A stretch of 64,000 nucleotides of DNA from Roseibium aquae (GCF_008711285.1 NZ_VXDC01000008.1:62001-126000); one strand, 5' to 3'; counted from the first letter of the stretch, positions 8,331 through 19,349 are shown. Numbers and translations are program-made. The notes: generated by a model not told the origin, from the sequence alone.

Positions 8331-8755
8331 GCCGTCGAATATGGTGCGGCGCCGGCCGCCGACCAGTGGGAACCGCCGTGCGCCGGATGGTCCCGCTTTT
8401 TTTGCAGGTTGCATGTTTTCCCGGCAGGTTCCATGCCCGCACATGCGCCAAGCCAACTGGATGCGCGGGCCAGTCCGCGAAGAACCGGATCAAATACGCC
8501 CCGCCGCGATTGTCCTTTTGCGCGACACCCCGCGCAAGAGCCTGTCATGGATAGGTGAGCAGCGAAAACCAAGCACGGCATCAGCGATAACTCGTCAGTA
8601 ATGACAGTAACCAAGCAAACATTTTTCCGCAGGAAATAGACAGTGCACTTCCCGGCGCTTAACGCTACGAATACCAAATGACCTTAACGTAGAATGATTG
8701 ACCGGATGTTTGGCCAATGCTGTTTGATAGTCGCTGTGCGGGGTGAGAGCCGGAT
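8331..8755. other. intergenic region upstream of the GGDEF-EAL gene
   Basis: A 425-base divergent spacer between the SOUL gene and the cyclic-di-GMP enzyme gene. The part from about 8560 to 8720 is clearly richer in A and T than the surrounding genes and probably carries promoters for both. The part up to 8456 could instead be an N-terminal extension of the SOUL gene. No convincing small gene, RNA or strong hairpin was found. Confidence 0.4.
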
Positions 8756-10933
8756 ATGAAAACACCCGGACACGGTGGTGGCAAGAACGCGCCTCCTTTC
8801 GCATGTTCTCCGGAAATCGATGTTTCCCAGCTTGCAGAACTGTTCGAGACCTGGCCCCACGCGGTCTACGCGCTGGATCGCTCGGGACAGTATGTCTTTC
8901 AAAATGCCGCCGACCTGGCAGCCTTTGGCAACCTGGAAGACAAGGTCGCCGGCGATGTCAGCGCGGATGCTGCAACCCAAGAGCAATGGACTGAAATGCA
9001 CAACCGTGCTCTGCATGGGGAAACCATTACCTATTCCGTGACCCGGCCCACTTCCGAAGGGCCCGGGCGGGATGCTGAAGTCACTCTGGCGCCATGGCGG
9101 CAGGGAGAAAAGATCATCGGGATCTTTGGCATGACCATCGACCGCTCCCACGAACGAAAATTCGATCGTGAGCGTCAAGCCGCTGCGGAAACGGTTCGCC
9201 AGACTCATGCCCGGCTTCAAAGGCTGGCGGACAATGTTCCAGGCGGCATCTTCGAATTTCAGATCGATCCCGAGGGAAACATGTGTTTTTCCTATGCGAG
9301 TTCGGGACTCGGGCCCCTTCTGGGAACGACGACGCAGGCGCTTCTGGAAGATCCGGAGTCCGGATTTGTCAACGATCATCCGGATGACGCGCATCTTGTT
9401 CAAGAAGCGATCGCTTACTCTTTCAGAACCCTTGAACCGGTTAAAATGGCCCATCGGATCATTCATCCGGAGCTTGGCCTGCGATGGCACCGGGTTCACG
9501 CCACTCCGGAACGAAAACCGGACGGCCGCGTCGTGTGGTACGGCTGCATTTTCGACATAACGGAAGAAATGCTCCGGGCAGAGGAACTGGAGGCCGCCCG
9601 CAAGCGCATGGAAACCTTGTCACTGATCGACCCGCTGACGGGCATCGCCAACCGGCGGGCTTGTGACCGGGTGATTTCGGATCTGTGCGCCGACCCTGCC
9701 AAACGATCCAAGACCTGCACGATCATCCGCATCGATCTCGACCACTTCAAAGCGGTCAACGACACTTTGGGCCATGCGGCAGGCGATGCGGTCCTGTGCC
9801 GTGTGGGCGAGTGCCTTCGGGAGGCTATCGGACCGGACGACTTCACGGCCCGGCTGGGCGGCGATGAATTCGTGATCATCCTGGGGCCCGGCAAGACCAC
9901 CCGGGATGCCGAAGCCATCGTGCAAAAACTGCGCGGCCTGATGGCCGTTCCCCTCATGCATCACGGGCGCTATTGCCGCTTCGATGCCAGTTTCGGGATT
10001 GCCTCCTCCGACATTCTCCCCGACGATCCGATGAACCTTCTCGGTTCCGCCGATGCGGCCCTTTTGCAGGCGAAAGCCCAGGGCCGGGGCCGTCTGGCGG
10101 TGTTCACCACCGATTTGCACAACGCCATGGTGTACCGCAAACAGCGCGAGGCCGAGATCGGAACCGCGCTTGAGCGCGATGAGTTCATCCCATTCTTCCA
10201 GCCTCAAATCGACGCCGTGAGCGGCTCTGTCGCAGGTTTTGAGGTACTCGCACGCTGGAAACATCCTTCCGGCGACCACGTCTTGCCCATCGAGTTTATC
10301 CCGGCGGCCGAACAGATCCAGGTCGTTCAGGACATCGACCGCATCATGTTCGAAAAGGCCCTGAGGGTGGTCAACCGATTGCAGGCCGAAGGCATCGTCA
10401 TTCCGAAGCTTTCGTTCAACGTTTCGACAAGTTGGGCCAATGATCCGGAAATCATCCGTGTCGTTAAGAAGATGCGCACCGGGGGCACACAGGTGGCTTT
10501 CGAACTTCTGGAATCGATTGTCCTGGAAGAGGAAACCGCCACGTTTGCCCGCCATATTGATCTGTTGAAGCAATCCGGCGTGAGCATTGAAGTCGACGAT
10601 TTCGGCTCCGGACGGGCTTCGATCATCGGGGTCTTGAAGGTTGCGCCGGACACGCTGAAGATCGATCGTCGGCTTGTCACCCCCATGTTCGACAGCCCAA
10701 CGTCCTGCAATCTTGTCCGCGCCATCATCGACATTGGAAGGACGCTGGGGATCGATATCACGGCCGAGGGCGTTGAGACGATGCACCATGCGATCGCCTT
10801 GCGCGACATGGGTTGCAAGACCCTCCAGGGGATCGCGTTTTCAACTCCGATCCCGGCGGATGACTTGGCCTCATACCTGACAACGTTCCGCCCTGTATTC
10901 TCCGGGGTAAAACCCGCCCGGTCCGGACCCTGA
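8756..10933 (+). CDS. PAS-GGDEF-EAL cyclic-di-GMP synthase/phosphodiesterase
   Basis: Predicted cytoplasmic bifunctional second-messenger enzyme, 725 residues. Two PAS-like domains (about 24-130 and 170-285) precede a GGDEF domain with an intact GGDEF at 368-372 and an EAL domain. The EAL motif reads EVL at 496-498. Other catalytic EAL residues look intact: FNVS, ELLES, the DDFGSG pair of aspartates, LKIDR and TAEGVET. The position of the inhibitory RxxD site before GGDEF reads GPDD, so product inhibition may be absent. Both domains could be active on sequence grounds. No transmembrane helix is seen. The start ATG at 8756 follows GAGAGCCGG. A bidirectional terminator lies downstream. Confidence 0.92.
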   Translation: MKTPGHGGGKNAPPFACSPEIDVSQLAELFETWPHAVYALDRSGQYVFQNAADLAAFGNLEDKVAGDVSADAATQEQWTEMHNRALHGETITYSVTRPTSEGPGRDAEVTLAPWRQGEKIIGIFGMTIDRSHERKFDRERQAAAETVRQTHARLQRLADNVPGGIFEFQIDPEGNMCFSYASSGLGPLLGTTTQALLEDPESGFVNDHPDDAHLVQEAIAYSFRTLEPVKMAHRIIHPELGLRWHRVHATPERKPDGRVVWYGCIFDITEEMLRAEELEAARKRMETLSLIDPLTGIANRRACDRVISDLCADPAKRSKTCTIIRIDLDHFKAVNDTLGHAAGDAVLCRVGECLREAIGPDDFTARLGGDEFVIILGPGKTTRDAEAIVQKLRGLMAVPLMHHGRYCRFDASFGIASSDILPDDPMNLLGSADAALLQAKAQGRGRLAVFTTDLHNAMVYRKQREAEIGTALERDEFIPFFQPQIDAVSGSVAGFEVLARWKHPSGDHVLPIEFIPAAEQIQVVQDIDRIMFEKALRVVNRLQAEGIVIPKLSFNVSTSWANDPEIIRVVKKMRTGGTQVAFELLESIVLEEETATFARHIDLLKQSGVSIEVDDFGSGRASIIGVLKVAPDTLKIDRRLVTPMFDSPTSCNLVRAIIDIGRTLGIDITAEGVETMHHAIALRDMGCKTLQGIAFSTPIPADDLASYLTTFRPVFSGVKPARSGP

Positions 10934-10991
10934 CCGCCACTCAGCGGAAATGGACCACGGCCACCGTCTCAATCCGGTCCGCCGCTCGCCA

Positions 10992-11027
10992 AAACAAAAA
11001 GGCGCCCCGAAGAGCGCCTTTGTTTTC
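10992..11027. terminator. bidirectional intrinsic terminator
   Basis: An 8-base-pair stem (AAAGGCGC at 10998-11005 with GCGCCTTT at 11014-11021) and an 8-base loop are followed by TGTTTT on the plus strand. On the minus strand the stem is followed by a T-rich run. It can end the GGDEF-EAL transcript and, in the other direction, the tRNA-Leu transcript. Confidence 0.8.
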
Positions 11028-11049
11028 AATCACTTGGCAGTGTGATTGA

Positions 11050-11136
11050 TGGTGCGGTCGAGAAGACTCGAACTTCCACGGGTTTTACCCCACAGCGACC
11101 TCAACGCTGCGCGTCTACCAATTCCGCCACGACCGC
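11050..11136 (-). tRNA. tRNA-Leu (anticodon GAG)
   Basis: An 87-base type II tRNA read on the minus strand. It starts GCGGTCGTGGCGGAATTGG and ends with matching acceptor GACCGC, discriminator A and an encoded CCA. The anticodon stem CAGCG/CGCTG encloses the loop TTGAGGT, giving anticodon GAG (reads CUC and CUU). The T arm contains GTTCGAGTC, and a long variable arm is present, as expected for leucine tRNAs. A terminator hairpin lies 20 bases downstream. Confidence 0.96.
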
Positions 11137-11359
11137 GAATTTTAGCAGGCACCAATCGGCGCCGCCAGCGCTTGGTGCGCCGAGGGCCACCGTGTAGCAA
11201 AACGGATTCTGGGGCGCAAGCTGTATTTTCAAAAAGTTGGAGCGCCTTGCACAAGGCCGGCAACCGGGCCATTTCGGCTCCGCGCCACTCCCCGGTTTTC
11301 GAGCGTTTCGCGGTCGGACCTGGCACCCGATTTGCGATCTGCGCGGGAGAAAACCTGTC

Positions 11360-11626
11360 TCAGAGCGGACCTTCGGTCCGCATAGGCCGCATCTCGGGAC
11401 TTCTGTTCAGGACTTCGGTAACTGAAACACCGACCCGCTCCCCCAAAAGCACGACCTGTCCGCGCGCAACCAGCGTGTTGTTCGCATAGATCCGCACGTC
11501 ATCGTCCTCCCGCACGTCCAGATCGATCACCGCGCCGCGCCCCATGCGCAAAAGCTGGTGAACCGGCATATCCGATGTTCCAAGGACAACCGATATGTCT
11601 ACCTTGATGTCATCAAAGGTGGCCAT
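11360..11626 (-). CDS. short FliN/SpoA-domain protein (flagellar motor switch FliN-like)
   Basis: An 88-residue protein that is almost only a SpoA (FliN C-terminal) domain: DISVVLGTSDMPVHQLLRMG, GAVIDLDVREDDDVRIYANN, LVARGQVVLLGERVGVSVTE. FliN forms the C-ring of the flagellar rotor with FliM and FliG and takes part in switching. The protein lacks the N-terminal extension of many FliN proteins. No other flagellar structural gene is in the window, so it is detached from any flagellar cluster. It is divergent from lipB. It could be the working FliN or a related SpoA protein; the domain is clear, the exact role is not. Confidence 0.75.
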   Translation of the reverse strand: MATFDDIKVDISVVLGTSDMPVHQLLRMGRGAVIDLDVREDDDVRIYANNTLVARGQVVLLGERVGVSVTEVLNRSPEMRPMRTEGPL

Positions 11627-11736
11627 CGCTCCAAATGATCCTTATGTGTGTCCGCAGCTCATCGAATGTCTGCGCAAACGTTCCCAGACGGTACCACGAC
11701 AGCGCGCCGAAATCGTTAACAAAACATTAAGAAGTC

Positions 11737-12450
11737 ATGTCCATCCAAGACCGGCAGAGCCTCGACCACATGTTTTTTCCCAATCCCGGCAGCGGTCCGG
11801 TGGAATGGGTGATCAGCGATGCCCCGGTGGACTACCGGGAAGCGGTGGAGACGATGGACCGCCATGTTGCCGGGATTTCCGCCGGACATGCGGGCGAGCG
11901 GGTTTGGCTGGTCGAGCACCCCCCCCTTTACACGGCAGGAACAAGTGCACGCGAGAGCGATCTCATCGCGCCGGAGCGGTTTCCCGTCTACCAAACGGGC
12001 CGCGGGGGACAATACACCTACCACGGACCGGGCCAGCGTGTGGCCTATGTCATGCTGGACCTGAAGCGACGGCGGCAGGATGTGCGGGCGTTCGTTTCGG
12101 CTCTGGAAGCCTGGATCATCAACACCCTGTGGACCTACCATATTCGGGGCGAACGCCGGGAGGACCGGGTTGGCGTGTGGGTGCGCAGGCCAGACCGCAG
12201 CGCCACGGGGGAGGACAAGATCGCCGCAATTGGAATCCGCCTGCGCAAATGGGTGACTTTCCACGGCATCAGTTTCAATGTCGAACCGGACCTCGAGCAT
12301 TTTTCCGGCATTGTTCCTTGTGGCATACAGGAGCACGGTGTGACCAGCCTTGTGGATCTTGGTATTCCCGTGACCATGGCAGAAAATGACATCGTCCTGC
12401 GCAGCGAATTCGAGAAGGTCTTCGGCCCTACCATGCGGAGCGAACTGTAA
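11737..12450 (+). CDS. lipB: lipoyl(octanoyl) transferase LipB
   Basis: Transfers octanoyl from acyl carrier protein to lipoyl domains of 2-oxoacid dehydrogenases and the glycine cleavage system; cytoplasmic, 237 residues. The family signature [19 protein letters not shown] is present. Catalytic Lys161 ([19 protein letters not shown]) and the acyl-thioester Cys195 (GIVPCGI) are both in place. The start at 11737 gives the usual length. It is an isolated gene here, with divergent fliN-like and downstream chemoreceptor neighbours that have no obvious link to lipoate. lipA is not in the window. Confidence 0.95.
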   Translation: MSIQDRQSLDHMFFPNPGSGPVEWVISDAPVDYREAVETMDRHVAGISAGHAGERVWLVEHPPLYTAGTSARESDLIAPERFPVYQTGRGGQYTYHGPGQRVAYVMLDLKRRRQDVRAFVSALEAWIINTLWTYHIRGERREDRVGVWVRRPDRSATGEDKIAAIGIRLRKWVTFHGISFNVEPDLEHFSGIVPCGIQEHGVTSLVDLGIPVTMAENDIVLRSEFEKVFGPTMRSEL

Positions 12451-12624
12451 GAATTGCCCCTGACAATACTTGTAAGAACTGCGCAAACTATTTCTGACAG
12501 GTCAGTCAGGTTTTTGCCATTTGAGCACTTCTGACGGATCGACTTGCCCGCTTGTTCAGCACTCTTTCACCAATTTGCCGCAGCGTCCGGGGGAGATCGC
12601 CGCATCCTTGGAGCAAGAACTGCG

Positions 12625-14577
12625 ATGAGCCTGTCCCCGTCCCAAGCTCGAAAGAGCGTTTTCGCCAAAATCCTGCTGGCCGCCGCCGCTGTCATCCTGA
12701 TCATTTTCTCCGGCTTTGCCGTCTTCAACGATACTTTGCAGCGGCAAGCCAAGACAGAAGAAGTTCAGGAGTACCTGACCGGGGTTGGCCGGGCGGTTGC
12801 CCAGTCCATGGAAAACTGGTTTGACGGCCGTATCATGCTGGTGGCGGCGACCGCCGAACGCCTGGCGAGTGAAGAAACACCCACCGCCGCGTTCTTCGAT
12901 ATCCCGGTTCTCACCCGCGAATTCAGCGCGAGCTATCTGGGAACGGCGGACGGATCTTTTCACATCTGGCCGGTCGTTAACCTGCCGGACGGCTATGATC
13001 CCCGGCAGCGCCCCTGGTACAAGGATGCCGTGGCCGCCGGCTCACCGACCCTCACCAATCCCTACCAGGACGCGACGAGCGGAGACTATGTGGTAACCGC
13101 GGCTGCGCCGGTACGGCAAGGTGGCGACCTGATCGGTGTTGCCGGTGCCGATTTCACAATCACCTCGATGGTCGAGACGTTGAAGACGGTCGACCTCCAG
13201 GGCATCGGATACGCCTTTGTTGTCGACGAAAACGGCAAGATCCTGCTTCATCCGGACGAAGCCATGGTCTCAAAGACCCTCGCCGAGCTGTTTCCGGGCG
13301 AGACCGTGACGATCTCCAGCGAAGCACAATATGTCGAGGGCTTGGAAGGCGCACGCATCGTGAAGTTTGCGTCCATCGAAGGCCTGCCGGTGTCCTGGCA
13401 AATCGGCATGTCGATTGATCGCAACGCCGCGTTCTCATCGCTCGGCGACTTCCGGATGTCCGCGGCTGTGGCCACCATCATCGCAGTGGGGTTGATGTTT
13501 GCGACGCTCGGGTATCTGTTCCGAACGCTCTTGGCGCGCCCTCTCGCCGACGTCACGAACTCGATGACCTGCATTTCCGAAGGGAACCTGGAAACGGACG
13601 TGCCGGGCCTTCAGCGGGAAGACGAGATCGGGGCAATCGCCAAAGCCGTCGAAGTCTTCCGAACCAACGCGGAATCCCAGCGCGTGCTCGAAGCCAAGCA
13701 GCAGGCCGAGCAGGAGGCCAAGACACGGCGCGCGGAGATCGTGGACAGCCTGCTGGCGGAATTCAACACCGAGATTTCGTCGGTTCTGGAAACGGTCAGC
13801 GACGCGACCGACAAGCTGGAGGCCACGGCGCGGGAACTGGCCGAAACCTCTGAAAAGGGATCGACCGATTCGGCCAATGCCGCTCAGATCACCGATGAAA
13901 CAGCGTCCAATGTGCGTTCTGTCGCCGCCGCCTCCGAGGAACTGACATCCTCGATCGCGGAAATCGCCCGCCGGGTCGAAGAATCGGCGCGGATATCCAA
14001 CCAGGCCGCCGCGGAAGCAATGCAAACGGACCAAACCGTGCAGAGCCTTGTGGCCACCACCGACCGGATCAGCGAAATCGTCGGTCTTATCAATGACATT
14101 GCCGCGCAGACCAATCTGCTCGCCCTCAATGCGACCATTGAAGCTGCGCGGGCTGGTGAGGCCGGCAAGGGCTTCGCGGTCGTCGCTTCGGAAGTCAAAT
14201 CACTCGCCACCCAGACGGCAAAGGCCACCGAAGACATTGCCCAGCAGATCCAGGAGATGCAAGCGGTGTCCAATCATGCCGCGGAAGCGATCAAGAGCAT
14301 CGGCAAGGTGATCGGGGAAATGTCGGAGATCTCGGGAGAAATCTCGGCCTCGGTCGACCAGCAAAGCCAGGCCACCAACGAGATTTCGAGGAACGTCAAC
14401 GAAGTGTCGGACGGGGCAACGGTGATCTCGGAAACCATGACGAAGGTCTCGATGGGGGCTCAATCGACCGGCCGAAACGCGACCGACGTTCTGAGCACCG
14501 CAGAAGCGCTTTCCAGCGAATCCGATAATCTGCGCGCCAAGGTGGAACGGTTCTTCAACGGGATCCGCGCCGCTTGA
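12625..14577 (+). CDS. methyl-accepting chemotaxis protein with a periplasmic Cache domain
   Basis: Inner-membrane chemoreceptor, 650 residues. TM1 spans about residues 12-32 ([19 protein letters not shown]). A periplasmic dCache-type ligand domain (about 45-275) contains the typical [12 protein letters not shown] segment. TM2 is near 282-302, followed by HAMP, and then the signalling domain with the conserved hairpin [20 protein letters not shown] near 490-510. The start at 12625 ([11 protein letters not shown]) was preferred to the frame start at 12544, because it places a short basic tail directly before TM1. Ligand is unknown. No che genes are nearby, so it works with a kinase encoded elsewhere. 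A second receptor is at 42927. Confidence 0.93.
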   Translation: MSLSPSQARKSVFAKILLAAAAVILIIFSGFAVFNDTLQRQAKTEEVQEYLTGVGRAVAQSMENWFDGRIMLVAATAERLASEETPTAAFFDIPVLTREFSASYLGTADGSFHIWPVVNLPDGYDPRQRPWYKDAVAAGSPTLTNPYQDATSGDYVVTAAAPVRQGGDLIGVAGADFTITSMVETLKTVDLQGIGYAFVVDENGKILLHPDEAMVSKTLAELFPGETVTISSEAQYVEGLEGARIVKFASIEGLPVSWQIGMSIDRNAAFSSLGDFRMSAAVATIIAVGLMFATLGYLFRTLLARPLADVTNSMTCISEGNLETDVPGLQREDEIGAIAKAVEVFRTNAESQRVLEAKQQAEQEAKTRRAEIVDSLLAEFNTEISSVLETVSDATDKLEATARELAETSEKGSTDSANAAQITDETASNVRSVAAASEELTSSIAEIARRVEESARISNQAAAEAMQTDQTVQSLVATTDRISEIVGLINDIAAQTNLLALNATIEAARAGEAGKGFAVVASEVKSLATQTAKATEDIAQQIQEMQAVSNHAAEAIKSIGKVIGEMSEISGEISASVDQQSQATNEISRNVNEVSDGATVISETMTKVSMGAQSTGRNATDVLSTAEALSSESDNLRAKVERFFNGIRAA

Positions 14578-14638
14578 CACCCCTTGCCCACCTGCGGGCT
14601 CTGCACGGAAAGCGGCGGTTCACAAACCACCGCCACCA

Positions 14639-15514
14639 TCAGCACTGAAGATGGGCAACGCTTTGAACGAAGGCCTCCAGAAACGCCTTTCCCCCCGGCG
14701 CCCATCCGAGCGCGTTCAGCTTTCCGGGCTCCATGACACCAACGGGACCGGCTCCCCTTGACGGCAAAGGAAGGGGAATTGCGGCAGCATACGCGTAAAT
14801 CTTGAGGAGATCCTGCCGGTCCAGCAGCAGGTCCGACAGATTGAACACATCAAAGGCCGGACCGGTGGCGGGTCGCTTTTCCAACACCAGATCGACCGCA
14901 TCGGCCAAATCGCCGCCATAGACCTCGGTGCTGACCCTAGGTTCTATCGTCTCCCCGCGTGCAAACCGCTCGAACAGCTGCGACCACTTATGCCGGTCCA
15001 GACCGGGCGGCAGGCCATAGACGCCCGTCGCCCTCAAGACCGTGCCCCGGAAGCGGTCGTCACACAGGCTCTCGAGCATGGTCTCACCGGCGCGCTTTAC
15101 CTCGCCGTAGAGCGTATCGGGTACCGCCGGAGCGTGTTCGGTCAACACCGCCCATTTGGCCGTGTCGCGGTAAACCGCCCGGCTCGACAGAAAGACGGTA
15201 TGGGGGATGCCTGACGCCTTGGCGGCTTCGAACAGGGTCCGCGTGCCGCCGACATTCAACCGGACGAACGCCTCCGGATCAGCGCCTTCGCCGCCACGGT
15301 ACTTGCCCGGCACATGGGAGAGGGCACAGTGGACGAGCGCATCCGCATGCGGCAGATCCACCCGGTCACGGGCCAGGTCCCAATCGATCGCCGCATCATG
15401 GGGGATGTTCGGTGCCTGCCGGCCCAGAACCGTGAGCGTGTTGCCCCGTTCCTTCAAGGCGGCGCCGATAAAGCGCCCCACCTGACCCGAAGCGCCTGTC
15501 AGAAGAACATGCAT
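14639..15514 (-). CDS. sqdC: SqdC-like NAD(P)-dependent epimerase/reductase (sulfolipid operon)
   Basis: A 291-residue extended short-chain dehydrogenase fold. It has the nucleotide-binding motif GASGQVG at residues 7-13, active-site Tyr136 and Lys140 (YGEVK), and the segment FLSSRAVYRD. Third gene of an sqdB-sqdD-sqdC operon; its start codon overlaps the stop of the previous gene by one base (TGATG). In bacteria with sqdBDC, SqdC takes part in sulfolipid biosynthesis, with a less well-defined biochemical role than SqdB. Naming rests mainly on operon order, since the domain alone would only say NAD-dependent epimerase/dehydratase. Confidence 0.8.
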   Translation of the reverse strand: MHVLLTGASGQVGRFIGAALKERGNTLTVLGRQAPNIPHDAAIDWDLARDRVDLPHADALVHCALSHVPGKYRGGEGADPEAFVRLNVGGTRTLFEAAKASGIPHTVFLSSRAVYRDTAKWAVLTEHAPAVPDTLYGEVKRAGETMLESLCDDRFRGTVLRATGVYGLPPGLDRHKWSQLFERFARGETIEPRVSTEVYGGDLADAVDLVLEKRPATGPAFDVFNLSDLLLDRQDLLKIYAYAAAIPLPLPSRGAGPVGVMEPGKLNALGWAPGGKAFLEAFVQSVAHLQC

Positions 15515-16377
15515 CAGATCTTCTGATTAGAAGGCTCGAGCGGGTTGGGCAAGTCGGCGATGCGTTCGGGAATGCCGTTTCCGGTGTAAAAGCTGCGCCA
15601 GAGTTCAATCAGGGGCGCCAGCTTCTCCGCCTTTGGATGGTCGGCCTGCCACGGCTTCTCGTACTGGTAGTGAAGGACGTGAATATCGCCCCAGCACCAA
15701 AGTTCGGGCATGTTGAACCAGACATATTGCAGCATGTTGTAGAACACCGGCAGACCGTGCCAATCCGGAAAATACGTCTCCAGAAATGTCTGGTCGGTCC
15801 GCCGCCAGAAGACATCGGGCTGGTCGAGCCTTTGGATCATGTCCGCGAAGGTCTCTGGATCCGGAATGGCGGTGAAAACACCACTGTTCAGCCGGTGGAA
15901 ATCGCCGAGGCTTTCATAGACATTCGGGGCGGCGCAAAACGAGGGATAGCCGAACAGTTTGTCGCAAGTCTTGAGGACAATTGCATCGGCATCGATGAAC
16001 ACCACGCTGTCATAGTCCGCAAGCTGCCACAGCCGCAGCTTGACGAAATTGTCGAGCGGCGTGTGGAAGACCGGCTTCCCTCCTTTGGTAAAGGGGGCGG
16101 CCCCATGCAGGCGGCCACGCTCGTGGCGCGCGTTGAAGGCTTCGCAGGTCGGCAACCTTTCACAGCGCGCAATTCTTGGCTCAAACGGCAAGAGCGGCGC
16201 CAGATCAGGCTCATCGAGGCCAGGCGTGACCATAACCACCAGATCGGCTTGCGTCTGCGTCCAGCGCAAGGACCGCAAAAGCGCCACCGCCCCGGTCACA
16301 TAGTCAGGATTGGTCACCAGTGTGACATAGGCATGGGCCGACCTTGCGGGCCGGTCGAACTGGGGCGCGGCGTCCAT
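15514..16377 (-). CDS. sqdD: SqdD-like glycogenin-type glycosyltransferase (sulfolipid operon)
   Basis: A 287-residue GT8-like (glycogenin-type) glycosyltransferase. It has an N-terminal YVTLVTNPDYVTGAVALLRS, the metal/nucleotide-sugar motif Asp129-Ala-Asp131 in FIDADAIVL, and the LNSGVF segment typical of the family. Its position between sqdB and sqdC supports the SqdD role: transfer of sulfoquinovose from UDP-sulfoquinovose to diacylglycerol at the membrane. No membrane helix is seen, so association would be peripheral. It lies five bases after sqdB and overlaps sqdC by one base. Confidence 0.85.
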   Translation of the reverse strand: MDAAPQFDRPARSAHAYVTLVTNPDYVTGAVALLRSLRWTQTQADLVVMVTPGLDEPDLAPLLPFEPRIARCERLPTCEAFNARHERGRLHGAAPFTKGGKPVFHTPLDNFVKLRLWQLADYDSVVFIDADAIVLKTCDKLFGYPSFCAAPNVYESLGDFHRLNSGVFTAIPDPETFADMIQRLDQPDVFWRRTDQTFLETYFPDWHGLPVFYNMLQYVWFNMPELWCWGDIHVLHYQYEKPWQADHPKAEKLAPLIELWRSFYTGNGIPERIADLPNPLEPSNQKI

Positions 16378-16382
16378 GCGGG

Positions 16383-17603
<1,221 letters not shown>

Positions 17604-17796
17604 CGCCATCTCCCTGACTTCCTTGAGTCGCCACCTGCCAGACCCTAGTCAGATTGATACAGTCGAACAATGTAAATTTCATGGAAATTATGTGACAATC
17701 TGGATTTCAAACCCTGAATTGATACATAACTACCGCATGGTTTTTACAACTCAGGCACTCTGATGTAGGCATACGAAAACACAGAATGGACCCCGC

Positions 17797-18294
17797 ATGC
17801 CTCCAATTCCAAACCTCACGACAGACAGATTGCTCCTGCGGCCGATGACGTTCGCAGATTGGCCGGCCTATCGGCAGATGTTGCAAGGCGAACGTTCGTC
17901 CGGGATGGGCGGCCCCCACGAGATCGGCTATGCTTGGGGTATGTTTTGCCACGACCACGCACAGTGGTCGCTGTTCGGTCATGGCGCCTTGATGATCGAA
18001 GATCTGCAGTCAGGCCAGTGTGTTGGCCAGGTCGGCATCAATGCAGGCCCGCTGTTCCCCGAACCTGAGTTTGGCTGGATGGTTTATGACGGATTTGAAG
18101 GCCAGGGATATGCATTTGAGGCCGCGGCCGCGCTTTTGAGCTGGGCCAAAACCCAAACTCAAATCCAAAGCCTTGTCAGCTACATTGACGATGACAATAG
18201 CAGGTCGCGGAAACTTGCAGAACGACTGGGGGCTAGCCTCGACAAATATGCCGTGGCCATGGATCCGGAAGATCTCGTGTACCGGCACTTTTGA
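17797..18294 (+). CDS. GNAT family N-acetyltransferase (RimJ/RimL-like)
   Basis: A 165-residue acetyltransferase of the RimJ/RimL subgroup. It starts with TDRLLLRPMTFADWPAY, the usual N-terminal strand of the group, and has FGWMVYDGFEGQGYAFEAA as the acetyl-CoA-binding region and SYIDDDNSRSRKLAERLGA as motif B. The substrate may be a protein N-terminus or a small amine and cannot be told from sequence. It is a single plus-strand gene, divergent from sqdB and convergent with the acylphosphatase gene. Confidence 0.85.
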   Translation: MPPIPNLTTDRLLLRPMTFADWPAYRQMLQGERSSGMGGPHEIGYAWGMFCHDHAQWSLFGHGALMIEDLQSGQCVGQVGINAGPLFPEPEFGWMVYDGFEGQGYAFEAAAALLSWAKTQTQIQSLVSYIDDDNSRSRKLAERLGASLDKYAVAMDPEDLVYRHF

Positions 18295-18319
18295 CCGGCA
18301 TGTGCGGTGTCCTGGGGTG

Positions 18320-18610
18320 TTAGACGGTCGGCCGGATTTCAAAGCCTTCCGTTTCCATGTCGCCTTCTCCCAAAATGGCAACGCCTTCCACTCGAGCGTG
18401 GATCGGCCCGTCTTCCGCGGCCTGGAGCATGGTCGAAATGGCGGCCTGCGGCCCGCAAAAGAGTGCCTCCACTGCCCCGTCCGAGCGGTTGCGCACCCAG
18501 CCGGTAAGCCCGAGCGACACCGCCTCATCTGCACACCAGGCCCGGTAGCTGACCCCTTGGACACGGCCGGAAATCAGAACATGCACGGAGCGAATATCGG
18601 GATCGGACAT
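18320..18610 (-). CDS. acyP: acylphosphatase
   Basis: A small cytoplasmic enzyme of 96 residues that hydrolyses acyl phosphates. The active-site loop GRVQGVSYR carries the phosphate-binding arginine, and GWVRNRSDGAVEAL carries the catalytic asparagine. The start was set at 18610 (MSDPDIRSVHVLISG), which gives the family length; the frame runs open to 18694 without a good reason to extend. It lies downstream of the HAD phosphatase gene on the same strand, so the two were probably one transcript. Confidence 0.9.
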   Translation of the reverse strand: MSDPDIRSVHVLISGRVQGVSYRAWCADEAVSLGLTGWVRNRSDGAVEALFCGPQAAISTMLQAAEDGPIHARVEGVAILGEGDMETEGFEIRPTV

Positions 18611-18696
18611 GATATGCGCGCATTCAAGACGGGTGAACGGAAAGGCCCCACGATGCGCGTTTCCCGGCTCCGTTTCAAGCCAAGACGGCCACAAGC

Positions 18697-19349
18697 TTAG
18701 CCAGCCTTAATCCAAGACAGCAGATCAGCGGGTTTTTCGGCGATATAGTCCGGCCCCTGATCTTCCAACTCCTGCCGGCTGCCGTAGCCCCACAGCACGC
18801 CAATGGCGGCCACGCCGTTCGCCTGGGCACCGATCAGATCGTGTTTCCGATCGCCGATCATGACACACTCGGACGGAACGACCCCTTCCTCGGCCAGAAT
18901 GTGGGCCAGCAGCTCGGCCTTTGCGGACCGCGTTCCATCCAGTTCGGACCCGTACACCTTTCCGAATTTCTGCTCCAATCCGAAATGCTCGACGATCCGT
19001 CCGGCATAGGCGTGCGGCTTCGAAGTGGCCACATGCAGCTTCAATCCGCCCACGCAGAGCGCATCGACCACATCCATAATCCCGTCGACCAGCTCGTTTT
19101 CGAAAAGGCCGGTGACGGTGTAGCGGTCCCGGTAGTGCGCCACGGCCCGGTCCAGTTCCACCCGGTCGGAAGTGTTCAACAGCACCTCAAAGGACTCCCA
19201 AAGCGGCGGGCCGATACACCACCTGAGCGCGTCCGGCTGCGGAACGCCGGCCCCATCTTCTCCAGCGCATATTGGATGGAGCGTGTGATGCCCTCGAACG
19301 GATCGGTCAGCGTTCCATCAAGGTCGAACAGCACAGTGGTCTTAGACAT
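18697..19349 (-). pseudogene. HAD-family phosphoglycolate phosphatase-like gene, disrupted by a one-base frameshift
   Basis: Two frames together encode a complete HAD hydrolase. From the ATG at 19349 the first frame reads MSKTTVLFDLDGTLTDPFEG (motif I, DLDGT) up to EKMG. It then runs out of homology and stops about 20 codons later. The second frame resumes the family sequence (GVPQPDALRWCIGPPLWESF, then VLLNTSD) and continues to 18697 with motif II (ATSKPHAY) and motif III/IV (CVMIGDRKHDLIGA). The break is in a run of four C at 19251-19254; one more C would restore a protein of about 217 residues. It is either a recent pseudogene or an error in a homopolymer. A second HAD phosphatase is at 30827. 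Confidence 0.85.

Noticed and set aside
11046-11489. 147-codon plus-strand frame across the tRNA-Leu gene
   Set aside because: It translates the tRNA antisense strand and the antisense of the FliN-like gene; no supporting ribosome-binding site.
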